DNA of 64,000 nt from Bemisia tabaci (lineage: Eukaryota > Arthropoda > Insecta > Hemiptera > Aleyrodidae). The position numbers and the translations under genes are program-made. The stretch is taken from positions 30,305,131 to 30,369,130 of the forward strand of contig NC_092795.1 in assembly GCF_918797505.1 (NCBI RefSeq), in the 5' to 3' direction. This document shows, in pieces, positions 37,501 through 48,800 of this stretch. The first letter of the stretch is position 1. Every line of letters starts with the position of its first letter. The notes under the pieces were generated by a model. That model did no database searches. It was not told the origin of the DNA and saw only the letters and a program-made list of their open reading frames with translations.

Positions 37501-40041
37501 AATGATATTAATGATATTAATGATAAACAAATGACGGTTTAAATACAATTGAATATGGCTCAGTGCTTCCTTAATGACAAATCCATAGGGTAAAAAAAAA
37601 GGGAAAAAAAATCAAATGTTCACAAACCTACGAAATTTTCGCTCCGCTCTTACAACTGAATTTATGGCAAAGGCTTTTGGATTATTGCTCTTTTCCTGAT
37701 CATTTTGCAGGAGTTCTTTTTTCTTCTTCTTTTTCTCTGCTTTACGACCTATGAGGATAAAAATGTCATTAAAATAAAGATGAAGATTGATACAATAGAA
37801 TACTACTGGGAGGAAACAGGAGAGGGGAATTTGGGATATACAAACGGACAAAAGAAAATAGAGAAGGTGCTTAGGGTGGTTATTACAAATTTGCCACTTT
37901 GGGTTGACAACAGTTTGCCACCCTTACATCCTGAGAGAGATGAGATTGGAAGATTTGAAAAACCAAACACAGATTGAAAACCGCCGACACGTTCCTGTGA
38001 TTTGCTGCCATGGTCCTCAATCTTCCTTAAATCTGGTCCTAGAGGTGCTTCGACATTAGTAATTAAAAAGCTTTGTCAAGAAAATCATCAGATAAATAGG
38101 ATCACCTGGCTCACTTGAGTGTGCAATTAATTTATAATTGTAGGAGATAAATGATGAGTATCTAACGCTAAAGGTTAGAGCACATAACCAGATTCCTCCG
38201 AATCCTACAAGGAGCTTCCTAGGATTTGAAAATATTTCGCTAACACTAGATAAGAGGTTTTTTTCCTAATATTATCACCATGATTTGGATGCAGCAACAA
38301 TTAGAAGAATGTGTGAAATTTTTAACTTTTAGACCTTACACAATAAATCAGATGTTAGCTCATTAATTCCACAGAATGAAAATGGTATTAAATGTTGATT
38401 TCACTTCGGAGGACACTCAGGGTTCACGATCTCATTCCTATTCTCCATTGATCGGCAAAGCATAATTCTGAGGACAAGTTGGCAGATACTTTGGGCTTAA
38501 GATTGCTCACTGTACAGGATGGTCAAAGACTATATTGATAGAAAGAGTAACGTTGACAAGACGACCACCAAAGAGAAAACAAGAGCAGCAATTTGAATTA
38601 CAGACCGAGTGGTACTCCCTACTTTTACGAGTCGTCTCTGATCGGCTTATCCGACAGGTGCCAACTTTCTGGGGCCCTTACGAAAAATAACACAGGGTTC
38701 ATGTTGCATCGCAATTGTCTCAAAAACAAGGAAAAATGTATACATCAAAATTTTAGCAACCCATTCTCCAGATTTTTCTTCAGAGATTGATGGGCACTTC
38801 TTTCTCGAATACATTGAACAGCTCAACCTGGGATTATGTTTTCGCATGTCACCAGGTATCATAATTGGACGGAGTTAAACAGAAAGGAACCAAGCCACAC
38901 CGGGATCGAACCGAGAAAAAGAGGTTTAAAGTTTGGCTCCTGCATAAGACTCAATGTAAAAGATAAACTTCAAGTTCAATTTCTGCAAAATTTGCTCCGA
39001 GAAAAACTCTGAATTTTCGGCGATAGATAGTAGAGCAGTGGTTGGGTTCAAAACCTCTCATAACTCAATTTTTTCCAAAATGTGGTTTGGTTCCTTTCTG
39101 CTTAACTCAGTCCAATTCTAGTATAAAAAAAAAAAAAAAAATTCAGGTCAAACTGTTCGGTGTTCTGGAGAAAAAAGTGTCATGTATGACCAATCAATCT
39201 CCTCAGAAAAATCTGGGGAACTGAATTCTGAAATCTCCGACACGTAAATTTTTCATTGCTTTCAAGATATTTTCAATAAAAAATAAACCCCGTGTTATTT
39301 AACATAAGGGCCAAAGAAAGTGGGTGCCAGGCAAATCAGTCAATAAGAGACGACTCATAAAAGTAGGGGCTGCCACTCCGCCAACAGTTCGAATTGCTTC
39401 TCTGGTTCTCTCTTCAGCGACCACACCATCAACCTGGCAGCGCAGTAAAGCCTAATTCACACTATCAAACTTTTCATATGACATGCTTAAACGAAAAGTT
39501 GGACTCAAAACAATTGATTCAATTACCATTGCAGTGTGATATTGTCATCAGCCTGCGGTTCGCGAAGATCAGCTTCCGCTCATGTCAGTCAGAACGTTTC
39601 GTTGTACTTTCCATCCAATTGGGGGCGCCAATTGGATGGAAGGTTGAATGTGACGTTAAATCCAAGTTTCCGTGTAATTTTTCATCGAATCATAGTTTCC
39701 TCTCGTCAGTATCACACTGCCCAAATTATCATTCGACAAGCTGCGTCCCGAAGATGAATGAGAAGTTTGATAGTGTGAATTGGCCTTAATGTTCTTTGGG
39801 ATCGGCTAAAATGAGCCAGGGGTTACATGCCATTAGGGACCTGTAATTTCCATTCATTTCAGTCGACGGGGACGTTTCGTCATTCCGCCCTAAAGTTTGG
39901 TGTAAAAGTGTTTCATCGGAGGTAAACATAACCTACAACCTAGGTTAAAATCATCAAAAGGGAAGACAAAAAGGTGAATTTCTTACCAGCCTGTCGTTCT
40001 CGATGGCTTTTCTTCTTATCCGTTTCATACTCATCTGCCAT
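25548..40041 (-). CDS. BMS1: Ribosome biogenesis GTPase BMS1
   Basis: Fifteen exons, in transcript order: 40041-39987, 37748-37628, 37094-36904, 36237-36089, 35368-35113, 34714-34586, 33993-33806, 33179-33040, 32778-32336, 31688-31513, 30556-30011, 28906-28667, 27986-27716, 26616-26282 and 25766-25548. They total 3459 nt, or 1152 aa (human BMS1 is about 1280). An in-frame TAA precedes the ATG. BMS1 is the nucleolar GTPase of the SSU processome that works with Rcl1 in 40S maturation. Visible features are the P-loop GPPKVGKTT (89-97), DASFGFE (155-161), the THLD base-recognition motif (184-187), an AARP2CN-type region around 240-320, a very acidic Ser/Asp/Glu stretch (about 425-560), and the C-terminal RIBIOP_C/DUF663 region (about 750-1080) with KKHRWYGKIMKTNNPLI and GWRRFQT. 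The tail is lysine-rich. It shares a divergent promoter with the SelK homologue. The assignment is very secure. Confidence 0.96.
26885..27106 (+). mobile_element. tRNA-headed SINE
   Basis: The head GCCTATGGTGTAGTGGTTG carries a good Pol III A box (TGGTGTAGTGG, 26890-26900). A B-box-like GGTTGGATTCC follows at 26933-26943, in the arrangement of a degenerate tRNA. A unique body follows, and the element ends in an A-rich tail (27063-27106). It is inserted antisense in a BMS1 intron. The tRNA of origin is not clear, and no intact cloverleaf forms. Confidence 0.7.
37473..37533. repeat. 9-bp tandem repeat array
   Basis: About four and a half copies of AATGATATT are flanked on both sides by the same phrase, GATAAACAAATGA. 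It lies in BMS1 intron 2, between exons 2 and 3, and is a simple microsatellite-like array. Confidence 0.75.
38607..39378. mobile_element. 772-bp foldback element in BMS1 intron 1
   Basis: The ends are inverted: GAGTGGTACTCCCTACTTTT on the left, and reverse complement GAGTGGCAGCCCCTACTTTT on the right. Pairing continues inward for most of each half. Examples are CCAGATTTTTCTTCAGAGA against CCAGATTTTTCTGAGGAGA, and AATTGGACGGAGTTAAACAG against AATTGGACTGAGTTAAGCAG. Arms of about 350 bp therefore flank a short centre. It has no coding capacity. Confidence 0.65.
39446..39789. mobile_element. 344-bp hairpin MITE in BMS1 intron 1
   Basis: The outer ends are inverted: AATTCACACTATCAAACTT occurs on the left and as the reverse complement on the right. 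The centre is the palindrome CCATCCAATTGG followed, after GGGCG, by CCAATTGGATGG. Arms are imperfect in between. The element lies 70 bp downstream of the 772-bp foldback. The 131-aa frame across it is incidental. Confidence 0.65.
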
Positions 40042-40706
40042 TATGGTTTAAAAATGAGACACGATTAAATAAAATGTAAAAATTCTGCAGCGCACATGGT
40101 CACCGTGGAGGCATTTTTATCAACAATACAACACAGAAGAAATATATACCACCAGTTTTGCCACCAGTTGATATGGCGGTGTCAAAATGCCACGAGTCAT
40201 GGTCAGTCATGGTGGTCATATGGTCCAACCAATTGGAACCGTTTTGAAGCCGGAAACGATCCGAATAACATTCGTTTCCGCCTCAAATACCCAATCAAAT
40301 TCTATGATTTCAAAACTAGATAATCGCAAAAGCCCGCTAACGAATGCACAGACCAATAGGAAGAGAACACAGCAGAGAAATAAATAAATTTTAGCCGGTA
40401 TCATTTTCGTCTGAGTGTTTGCTCATCTGTCGTCGAGGTTTACCTGTTGTTCTTTCGTGTGTGGGTAAACAAAAAATTATCAACCTTGAAGTTTAGTTAA
40501 TTTGTGATGAATTCGTGTCATATATCGTGACGAATGCAGTGTGCAAAGAATTATCAGTCAGTAATGAAAATTTGAGACGTGAAAGAGCAAATTCCTTTGC
40601 CTTACGAATCACGAATCAGTGTTTTTTTCAGATCCTAACCTTAACCGACCATTTCCTGATTGTCTGATCAATGAGCCTTCATTTTTGATCAGCCACAACT
40701 ACAAGG
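40042..40706. promoter_or_regulatory. Divergent promoter between BMS1 and the SelK homologue
   Basis: Only 665 bp separate the two start codons, which point away from each other, so both promoters and 5'UTRs must lie here unless there are upstream non-coding exons. CCAAT pentamers occur at 40229, 40291 and 40353, a common feature of head-to-head housekeeping promoters. No TATA box is obvious. The short frame at 40096-40323 lacks protein-like composition and is not called. Confidence 0.6.
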
Positions 40707-43255
40707 ATGGTTTACATCGCCAAAAGTGAGTACTTATTGCAGTGAGCCAAAATAAAAATATACCATACCCCTGTGACCCTGGGGAGATTGCTGTTGATGT
40801 CTCCTTAGCAGAGATGATTTCACGGTGTTGAGAAAATTACGAAACCGCATACCTTAGTTACGGTTTCCTAAATGTTTGCTCCAAATTTGTTTTTTGAAGA
40901 GCATATTGATGCTTATAGAAGGGTCTTGCCAGTTTAAGTATGATTATAATTGTAATTTTGTTTTATAATAATAAAATAATTAAATAAGTAAATTCCGATC
41001 AAAGTAGACCAGCTAATTACTGTTGGTCACCATCTACCATCAAATTTTGACAGGCCGCATTTTTAATAGTTGATTTTTTATGTGTTCTAGATGGTGCTGT
41101 CCGAGATACACCCCCCCTTATGAAGCGATTGATGAATTTCTTTTGGGGTGTTCTAAATTTTGTTGTTATGTTGTAAGTATCGTTCATAAGTAGTTTTTTG
41201 TATCTCTTTTACTGGTGTAAATCGTTCCAGGCCTCCAGTTAGTGTTATCTTCACACACTTTTCTATACCATAATCACCCGATGCGGAGATTAGTAAAAAT
41301 TCAAAAGTCTCCCTGTTCATCTCTTGAGCTTTTTGTAATTTTTCCAATAAGAATTAAGAGAGGAAACAATAACTCGAAAAACTTTCCACTTGGAATCTAA
41401 TTACAATTAAATATTCAATTTAGTAGCAATTACACTTCCAAAAAGAAAGAAAAAAATTAAGCAGCAGAGAATGAGTGAAAATCTCAATCATGCATAGCTT
41501 CAGCACTGTTTTAGATTTCAACTCATCTCTCCGTCATCACCGAAAAACTCTTCAGCTAGTCAGCAGTTTTACGAACTATTCATAAGCAACAATACCCTCG
41601 ATCCACTCAGCTAGGATTTTGTCTCACATTAGTTTTCCTTCTCTCTCCCAAATGGTGGTTGCTTTTTCAATTTATTTATTTCTGTTTCCCAGCTTCCAGA
41701 CAATGATTCCTGGCCTTAACAGTGGGTTCGGCAGCTCCATCACAGGTGGATCCTCAAGACGAGGCGACAATGGTGGTGGAGGTGGCGGCAGTGGAGGATG
41801 GGGTGGTGGAAGCGGGGGGAATGGACCACCAAGAGGGTGAGATATAAATTTTTTATAATTTTTCTCTCGTTTCAGTTCCTTAATGGATCACCAGACAAGG
41901 TTCGAATTTAAGCATTCTGATACTTGTGTCTTAACCAGAATTTCACGTAGAACATGATTCGCGCAACGAAAATTACTGAAACCAACTCCTAACAGAGATA
42001 TTAACATTTTTATTTCACATTGGTTACGAGGAATTTGAACTGCCCGCTCACAAGAAACTCAAAGCTCTACGTGAGTCAAATCACGCACTACAACGGTTTC
42101 AGCAAGCTTCTCAATCAAGCAATGTTCATTTCCCATCATGTGTTTTTCAAACTATAAGTAATTTGCTATAGCTGAGCCAAAGTGTCAAGATTGAGGTTGC
42201 TAGATTTTTTTATCGCAGAGACGTTCATGATGACGTTTAGCGCGTGATGTGAATCATGTAGAGCATTGAGTTTTCATGAGCAGATGATTTCAATTCACGC
42301 ACCAAGAATCATTAAATATCTTTGTAAGGACTTAATTTCGGTAATTTTTGTTGTGCGTATCATGTTCTACGTGAAATTTTGGTGAAGAAACAAGTATCAG
42401 AATGCTGAAATTTGTACCTTGTCTAGTGGTCCATTGATGAAGAGAATGTTACCATTCATGCCCATGTTGTTTATTTTAAATTGAGGTGTGATTACCAATT
42501 ATTCTCAGTTTGTTTTATTAAATTCTTCTATGCACCTGTCCTGTTGACAGGACTGTTAATAGGAAAAGTACTTCACCTCAAGAAAGCTTCAAGTCTAGTT
42601 ATAGGAATCATTAATTTAAAATGTGTTTTACTAACATGATGGCTCAAAAGTTCTCGCTTAAACGCCCAACCTATGTAGGTACTACAGTTTAAAATTTGCT
42701 CTTGAAAGTTTTGGTAAGAGCAATTTAGAAGTCTTATTCGCAGTTTTTGGGACTCAGAATTGCGAATTTCAATGTACTTTCTCTATTGGCACAGAAATAA
42801 ACCAGCGAAATGACTCTCAACTTATTTTTTGAGATACTAGACTAAATAGTGCTCTCTATCGAAAATCCTATGACCAAATTCTTCAAAAGACAACATTTTT
42901 CTCCTGAAAAGTTTGTCCCTGGCTACACAGGTTTTGTTAGTGGTCGGTCAAAGTCTTAAAATAACGAACTCTACAACAACAATGAAAATCATGATTAAGT
43001 CAGTGTTCAGAAAATTTCAAGTTGATAAATCGAATGTAACCAAATTAAAAGGAGCTGTCTTTATCACCTTTTGTCTTGGGGCCTGGATCGCAATGGAAAT
43101 TGTTCCTTTTGATTGAAATATTTCAAATTGATCCTCTATTTACTTTGAATTTCTTTCCTGTTTTCTGTAGCAATCCGAAAGGGGGAAGGAATGTGAGAGG
43201 ATTCGGATCCATGGCTGATATCCCACCTCCTCCATCGTGTTGTGGGTGTGGTTAA
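40707..43255 (+). CDS. SELENOK: Selenoprotein K homologue, cysteine form
   Basis: Four exons, 40707-40725, 41091-41172, 41693-41836 and 43171-43255, join in phase to give 109 aa. An in-frame TGA upstream supports the ATG. SelK proteins are small single-pass ER membrane proteins tied to ERAD (p97/Derlin) and to DHHC6-dependent palmitoylation. The start MVYIAKNGAV and the membrane segment LMNFFWGVLNFVVMFFQTM (20-38) match the family closely. A Gly-rich cytosolic tail follows, with GNGPPRGNPKGG near 82-93. Animal SelK usually ends in Gly-Gly-Sec-Gly. This protein ends PPPPSCCGCG and then TAA, so Cys108 stands where Sec would be. No UGA readthrough or SECIS is needed. The assignment rests on the N-terminal half and tail pattern and is firm. 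Confidence 0.9.
41883..42434. mobile_element. MITE family A, copy 2 (552 bp)
   Basis: Inserted in intron 3 of the SelK homologue. The left end ATGGATCACCAGACAAGGTT and the reverse complement of the right end ATGGACCACTAGACAAGGTA form long imperfect inverted repeats. Pairing continues through AGCATTCTGATACTTGT, CACGTAGAACATGAT and TAACAGAGATATTAA versus TTACAAAGATATTTAA, for well over 120 bp per arm. Length and internal motifs match copy 1 at 14202-14750. Confidence 0.75.
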
Positions 43256-43544
43256 ATTTTTGAGGGAAGTCAGTCCTCAACCCTACTGGAAGATTCTATA
43301 CAGTTCTCATTGATTGCATTTTCATCCACTGTCTATCCCACTTCAACATACCTCTGTTTGTCATGCTTTCCTTGTTCTGGCACATTGAAGTAGATCATTT
43401 AACTGGGCCATCCCTCCAAGGAACCCATACCTGTTTTTGTTTTTTATTAAATTTGTTGAATTTCCTTGCAAATCCAAAGTATGATCGAATTTTATCTTAC
43501 TGTTAATTTGATGAGGTTTTAATACTGTTCGAGTGTATTTGCAA

Positions 43545-43550
43545 AATAAA
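43545..43550 (+). terminator. Poly(A) signal of the SelK homologue
   Basis: AATAAA occurs 290 bp after the stop. A second AATAAA lies at 43736-43741 and is followed by a T-rich, GT-containing stretch, so alternative polyadenylation is possible. Confidence 0.55.
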
Positions 43551-43741
43551 CTATAGACTTTATTGCTTTAATATCCTACAATTTTATTTATTCAATCATG
43601 TACCTACATAGACATCGATTGAATATTTTATGTACCTACTCTGGTACTTAATAGACTACATAATAGATAATCTCCTATTATTAGAAAGTAAGTCTCTTGT
43701 GAAATTTATCTGTGGGCTTTTTATTTATATTTCTTAATAAA

Positions 43742-45544
43742 TGTTTGGACTTTTTATCATTTGTCCTTTTGTTTTCTTCAATAATTATGGCCATCTGTTA
43801 GAAAGGGGAAAAAAAATTAACATTATGATGGAGACCTCACCAAATGAGTTCTGGCACCTATAGACTGTGCCAGAAGATAGTCTGACATCACTTTCACCGG
43901 TAAAGTAAATGGAAGAATCTAGATGGCAGATCCTCTGTTGCAGTCTAAAGGTGCATAAACTTGTTTGGCATGGACTCTACTTCTAATCTAAGTTTTTCTG
44001 GGCTATTGCTATATTGAGGTTCATTTTGTGTCTTGATACAAGTGCAACTTAAGATATGCTTTGATTAACTTTCGTTTCTGGCACTGCATGTATACCTGAA
44101 TGTCTCTCAGCAAAATAAATGGATCTGAATTGAGGTCTGATTCTACCACCTCTAGAGACACGAAAGAGACTTAACTTCCTAACAGAACGAAGTTATAAAT
44201 GCTGCTTTTAGGATTTTAGGGCCACAGTGCAGAACTTCATAGTCAAATTGATTATCAGCTCTGGCAAAACACTTTGGAGTTAAAATTAATGATCTTTGCT
44301 TAAAACTTAACAGGGTCTCATGAGCACCTGCCAGATTTCAACCAGGGACTTAATTGTACGGAGAGATGATTGAACTTGTTCTAGCATTGTACCTCCTGAC
44401 TTCACATTACAGTGCTTTGGCAAAGACAAGTCAATTCAAATCTCTTAATTTCTTTCGGTTCAAAGACGTTCAAGTTAGCTGATTTCACGAATGACAGGAC
44501 ATACTGAGGCAGGAAGTGAATAGATGCAAATACTCAAGTGACAGGGAAACTTATTTTATTCTCCAATTGTAATGAATACAGGAGAGATATAAAGATTATG
44601 AAGAGATGAAACAGTCTCATGGTAAAATAAAACATACAGCTTATAATGTAAATGAGGCTTCAGTAAGTAAATCAACATGGATTAATTTAAGGTCATTAAG
44701 TGACTTCTAGAGCTGAACTTGTTCAAGCAGGAGATTGGCTGGGCGCACCCAAAATATGATCAAACATGGCTAAATTAGGCATCTTACCTTTTCCTATCTA
44801 CAAAATTGTGCTTCTAAGCTAAAAAAAAAGGTAATCAGGACAAAACACTGTCGCAACTAAAATATCCACAATAAAGTTAAGTATTGGTACTTATTTTGTC
44901 AGTTTCAGGAACTAAGGAGGGTCAAAACCACAAGAATGCTTTCTTGAGACTGCAAAAACATCTATTTTTGTTCTAAGAAAGCTTCAACATTGCTTAATTG
45001 TTGATCTTGCCAGCGACATATGCTGAGACGAGTAGAATACCTACTTGTTGTCTGAACATAATTTTTTGCTTTTGATAGAAAGTAATGCCTTCAAATAATC
45101 AGATTTTTTCTGCTCACTTTTAAACATTGAACAGAGAGACGTGTATTTTAAAGCAGGATTTGAGACACATGCCTGGTTTAAGAGGGACTCCTCCAGAGAT
45201 TCCTCAAAGAGTCATCCAGATTGCCGTAGAAATTCTCTAACTACCTTCACCATTCTTAAAAGTACTCCAACATTTCCCTGATTTTTGTCAAAGAGTGTTC
45301 AAATGAGAAGTATTATCAGATGGAGTTAGTTACTGGTCTGAATTTCGAGGTACATTCTCTTTTCTTCTTGTTTTCTAATTTCCTGGATTTAAATTAAAAT
45401 AAACATTTAGAATTGCAACACTGAAGTAAATTAAATTTTACACAGATCATAGAATAAATTACCTCGGAGCCATTGACTTGATAATATTGCATCCCTTGGT
45501 CAAAAATTATTTCAGAATATATTCAGATTTTTCATTTTTTTTAT
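43742..45544. other. Intergenic gap between convergent SelK homologue and Pep
   Basis: No supported gene, RNA or clear repeat. The sequence is AT-rich and without long frames on either strand. Both neighbours terminate into it. Confidence 0.5.
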
Positions 45545-45550
45545 TTTATT
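45545..45550 (-). terminator. Candidate Pep poly(A) signal
   Basis: A minus-strand AATAAA lies about 285 bp past the Pep stop. Other A/T-rich hexamer variants lie nearby, so the exact site is uncertain. Confidence 0.4.
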
Positions 45551-45835
45551 GAGAATTAACTATTTGTTTTAATTCCAACGGCGATCCAGAGATCAATGAT
45601 AAATCACTGTTTCAGTCTTAAAATGTATGATTTACTAAAAAAAATTAAGTTGTTTTGACGATTATAGACTTATTTCTTAAAATTGTTTCACTCCTTAGAT
45701 AAAAAATTCTATCATGCAAGTGATTCATGCAAAAAAAGTTCACACTGAACTTCTTCAAGCCTTAAATATAAGCCCTGACAAAATAAACCTGAGTCCGTTA
45801 AACAGACTGAGATAATTTACAAGCTTTAACTAATT

Positions 45836-48800
45836 CTATGTCTCAACTTCCTTTGATTCGGTTTCTTCTTTAGTCTCTTCCTCCTCCTCTACAGCCGCCT
45901 CCTCTGTTGTTTCTTTCTCATCCACAGTGCAAGAATCAGTTTTGAGTGGCTTGTCATCATTGTTGGTATTGAAGCGGTCGTATCGGCTGTTGGAACCATC
46001 CTCATCATCAGAGGATTTGTTTTCGACGTCATCCGAGATATCTGGTAGGTCCGATTCTATCTCTTTCCAGAACTTTCCTTCAGCTTCAGAGTCGCATTCC
46101 TCTTCTTGCTTGATAGGTCTCTCTTCCACAGAGATGTTTTCACTTATTTCACCATCCATTTTCTCTTTCTTCACTTCGACAACCTAGAAAATGACAAAGT
46201 TTCAAGTTAGATGGTTTTTTGGTTAAAAAGAGGGTAGAGCTTGAGTCCGAAGGTTGGCAGTGGTTTACTTCTTCTCTGCAAATGACTATTGGATGAAGTA
46301 ACTTCTATGGGGACAGAAAGTGCTTGATGTGAAAATGAGGAAAGGGCCTATAAAATGAGGGATGACGGAACATTTGTGAGGATGAAAAGTCAAAAGTCAA
46401 AGGAAAAAAATAAGAAAAAAGTTATTGCTCTTGATATTGGTTGAAGACTTGGAAACTGTTCAAGATGCTCATTTGAAAACTTTGCAGGAGAGACTATGCT
46501 TTAATACAGTGACTCCAGACTGTTAGATTTTCGAGTTGTGATTTTTGTTTATTGATTGGAACAGTTAAGTATATTTAGGATATTTCAACTGGAGGAAAAC
46601 AATTCAAAGATTTGGCAGCAAAGTTTCCTACCCCCTCCTTGAAATTTCAGTACTTAGCGTAAAACTGACTAACTTTTCTGGTACTTGCCACCCTGATAAG
46701 AGCATACTGCGAGACAAATTTACTGGACAGAAAATTTTGGGGGCAGATATGCATTTTCTGGCAGCCAAGTTGCTACTCTTTGGTGAGAACAAAATATCCT
46801 CATGAATTAAAAGTATCATCTGACAGGCAAATGCAAAATTCTTACCTTCTTTTCTTTCTTCTCACTTTCTTCTTTTTCCCGATGAATCTTTTCGGCTTTC
46901 TTGCGCAAGGCTTTGTCATCTCGAGCTCGGATGAACTTCTTCAAATGCAAACGATTGCGACAGTGTAAAGCAAGGGCCATTTCCAGGGTGGTAGACCTCG
47001 GAACTTGCATCCTGCACAACTCACAGTAGTAGACCTCAATTTTTCTGCAGAATTCACTTCCTGCAAGAAACCAATAATGTGCTGAATACATGGATAAAAC
47101 ACCACTAGTCCTACTTTCAAGTCAACATTTCCGCATACTTAGATCATACTATTTAAGATGGTAGAACTATGAAACCAGCGTTGCAGATTTCCTGCAGGGT
47201 GTCTACTGATTGGACAGGATTTTCCAGGCTTTTCCTGATTGAAATAATCAAAATCCCCTTACTTTTTGCATCAACAATTCAAATGTGTAGAAGTTAGAAC
47301 TGAAAATGAAAAATGCTTGACATCGATTTCACTGCAAAAGACAGAAACAAGTGAGCAAAGCAGAACATTTTGTCTTCAGACATTAATCGTTCAATTAACT
47401 AAAATTGCGAGTTTTATTAAAAATGATTCCTCTTTTTACTTTTGGGAATGTAACTGCTAGAGCTCTGAGCCCCAAGCCAGATTGTGGCTTAGTTTGATTT
47501 ATGGACAACCCTGACCTTTTTTCAGATTTCATGTTTCAAGATTTTTTTAAAATTTTTCAGTCTCTTTCGATAAAATTCCCCAACTTTATCCTGTTCCCTG
47601 TTTTTAAGACTTGTGAACACCCTGTCCGAAAACTTTTTATTGTTTCTAAGTAAATCATGTTATAATTTGTCAGTATGTTATCATTTTTGAAAAATGAATA
47701 CTCGTTGAAACAGCCCGTCGCATAACCTTCTTGTCTTGGTTCACAGTGCTTGGAATGATATCTTAATCTACATTGAATACTTACCAAGATTGATGGGTTT
47801 AGATTTCTTCTTTTTCACCTCTTTACCCTCTTCTGTAGTTCCATCTTTATTTTCGGTTTTCTCTTCTGTATCATCACCAGATTCTGAAACAAGCAATTTC
47901 CAATACTTTATGAGCTCTTTCAGAAGCAGTATTTATCAAGTTGAGATTATGATCAAAATTTTATTTAAATCAAAGTGGCATACACACTACTTCAATAGTG
48001 TATCTGTTTTCTTTCACCGGAAAAGATCTTTAAATCCGAAGGTACTGACATGTTGACTTTCATTCCGGTTCTTAAGGACCAACGGTTAGGTAAGCTGTGG
48101 TTTGGAAGCTTTCAGCAAGCTGCAAGCACTATTTGTTGGGTTGCCATGTAACTAAGCAATACTATAGTATCTTAAGGCCCAATTCTATCACCTCTGCACG
48201 GTTCGTTTGAACCAAAGTTAAATGAAAAGTAGATGCACTCATGATTTCTCTTCAGAACCTTGAAGTATGATGTAAATACATTACTTTAAGACCAAAACGA
48301 AAATATTCTGTCGAGCTCTCGGAAAATAAGGCCGATTTAAAGGTTTTTAGCCCTGAATCGGCTGAAAATTGCTGATTACGGAGCAAATATCCAATAATTA
48401 TGGCTGTACTCTTTGTTTTTTGAAGTTGCGGGGGCATTGAGGGTAGGACAAGGCCTTAATCTTCCTTCACCCCCCCCCGCCCATCGCTCCCCCCGCCCCC
48501 TTCCATAAAAAACCATTTACACCTATGCATATGCATGCGCTCAAATTGATATGAATGTCTTGCTAGTTTGAGTCGGTGGATTGGACCCAAAGTAGAATAC
48601 CGATGACCAAACTCGAAAATTGCACAATCGCTTATTGCAACGTTGCAGATTTCCTTCTATTATTTTTTACGGCCGAGAATTTTGCAGAATTTCAAGGAAA
48701 ACTTCATTCGTTTTTTTTTACAATGACATTAAAATTCAGTGGAAGTAATTCTCTCAAATCTTTCCTATATGGTTCGTCTATAAATAAAGAAAGTAGAAAA

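Noticed and set aside
28053..38150. Box C/D snoRNAs in BMS1 introns
   Set aside because: TGATGA-like boxes occur (for example near 31374 and 38077 on the minus strand), but no CTGA box with terminal pairing was found at the right distance.
39394..39789. 131-aa frame in BMS1 intron 1
   Set aside because: It lies across the 344-bp hairpin element on the strand opposite to BMS1 and looks incidental.
40096..40323. 75-aa frame in the divergent promoter
   Set aside because: It has no protein-like pattern and overlaps the region that must contain both promoters.
43256..43560. SECIS element in the SelK 3'UTR
   Set aside because: Only a short GAGG/CCTC hairpin was seen, without the SECIS quartet. 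The gene has no in-frame UGA, so none is expected.
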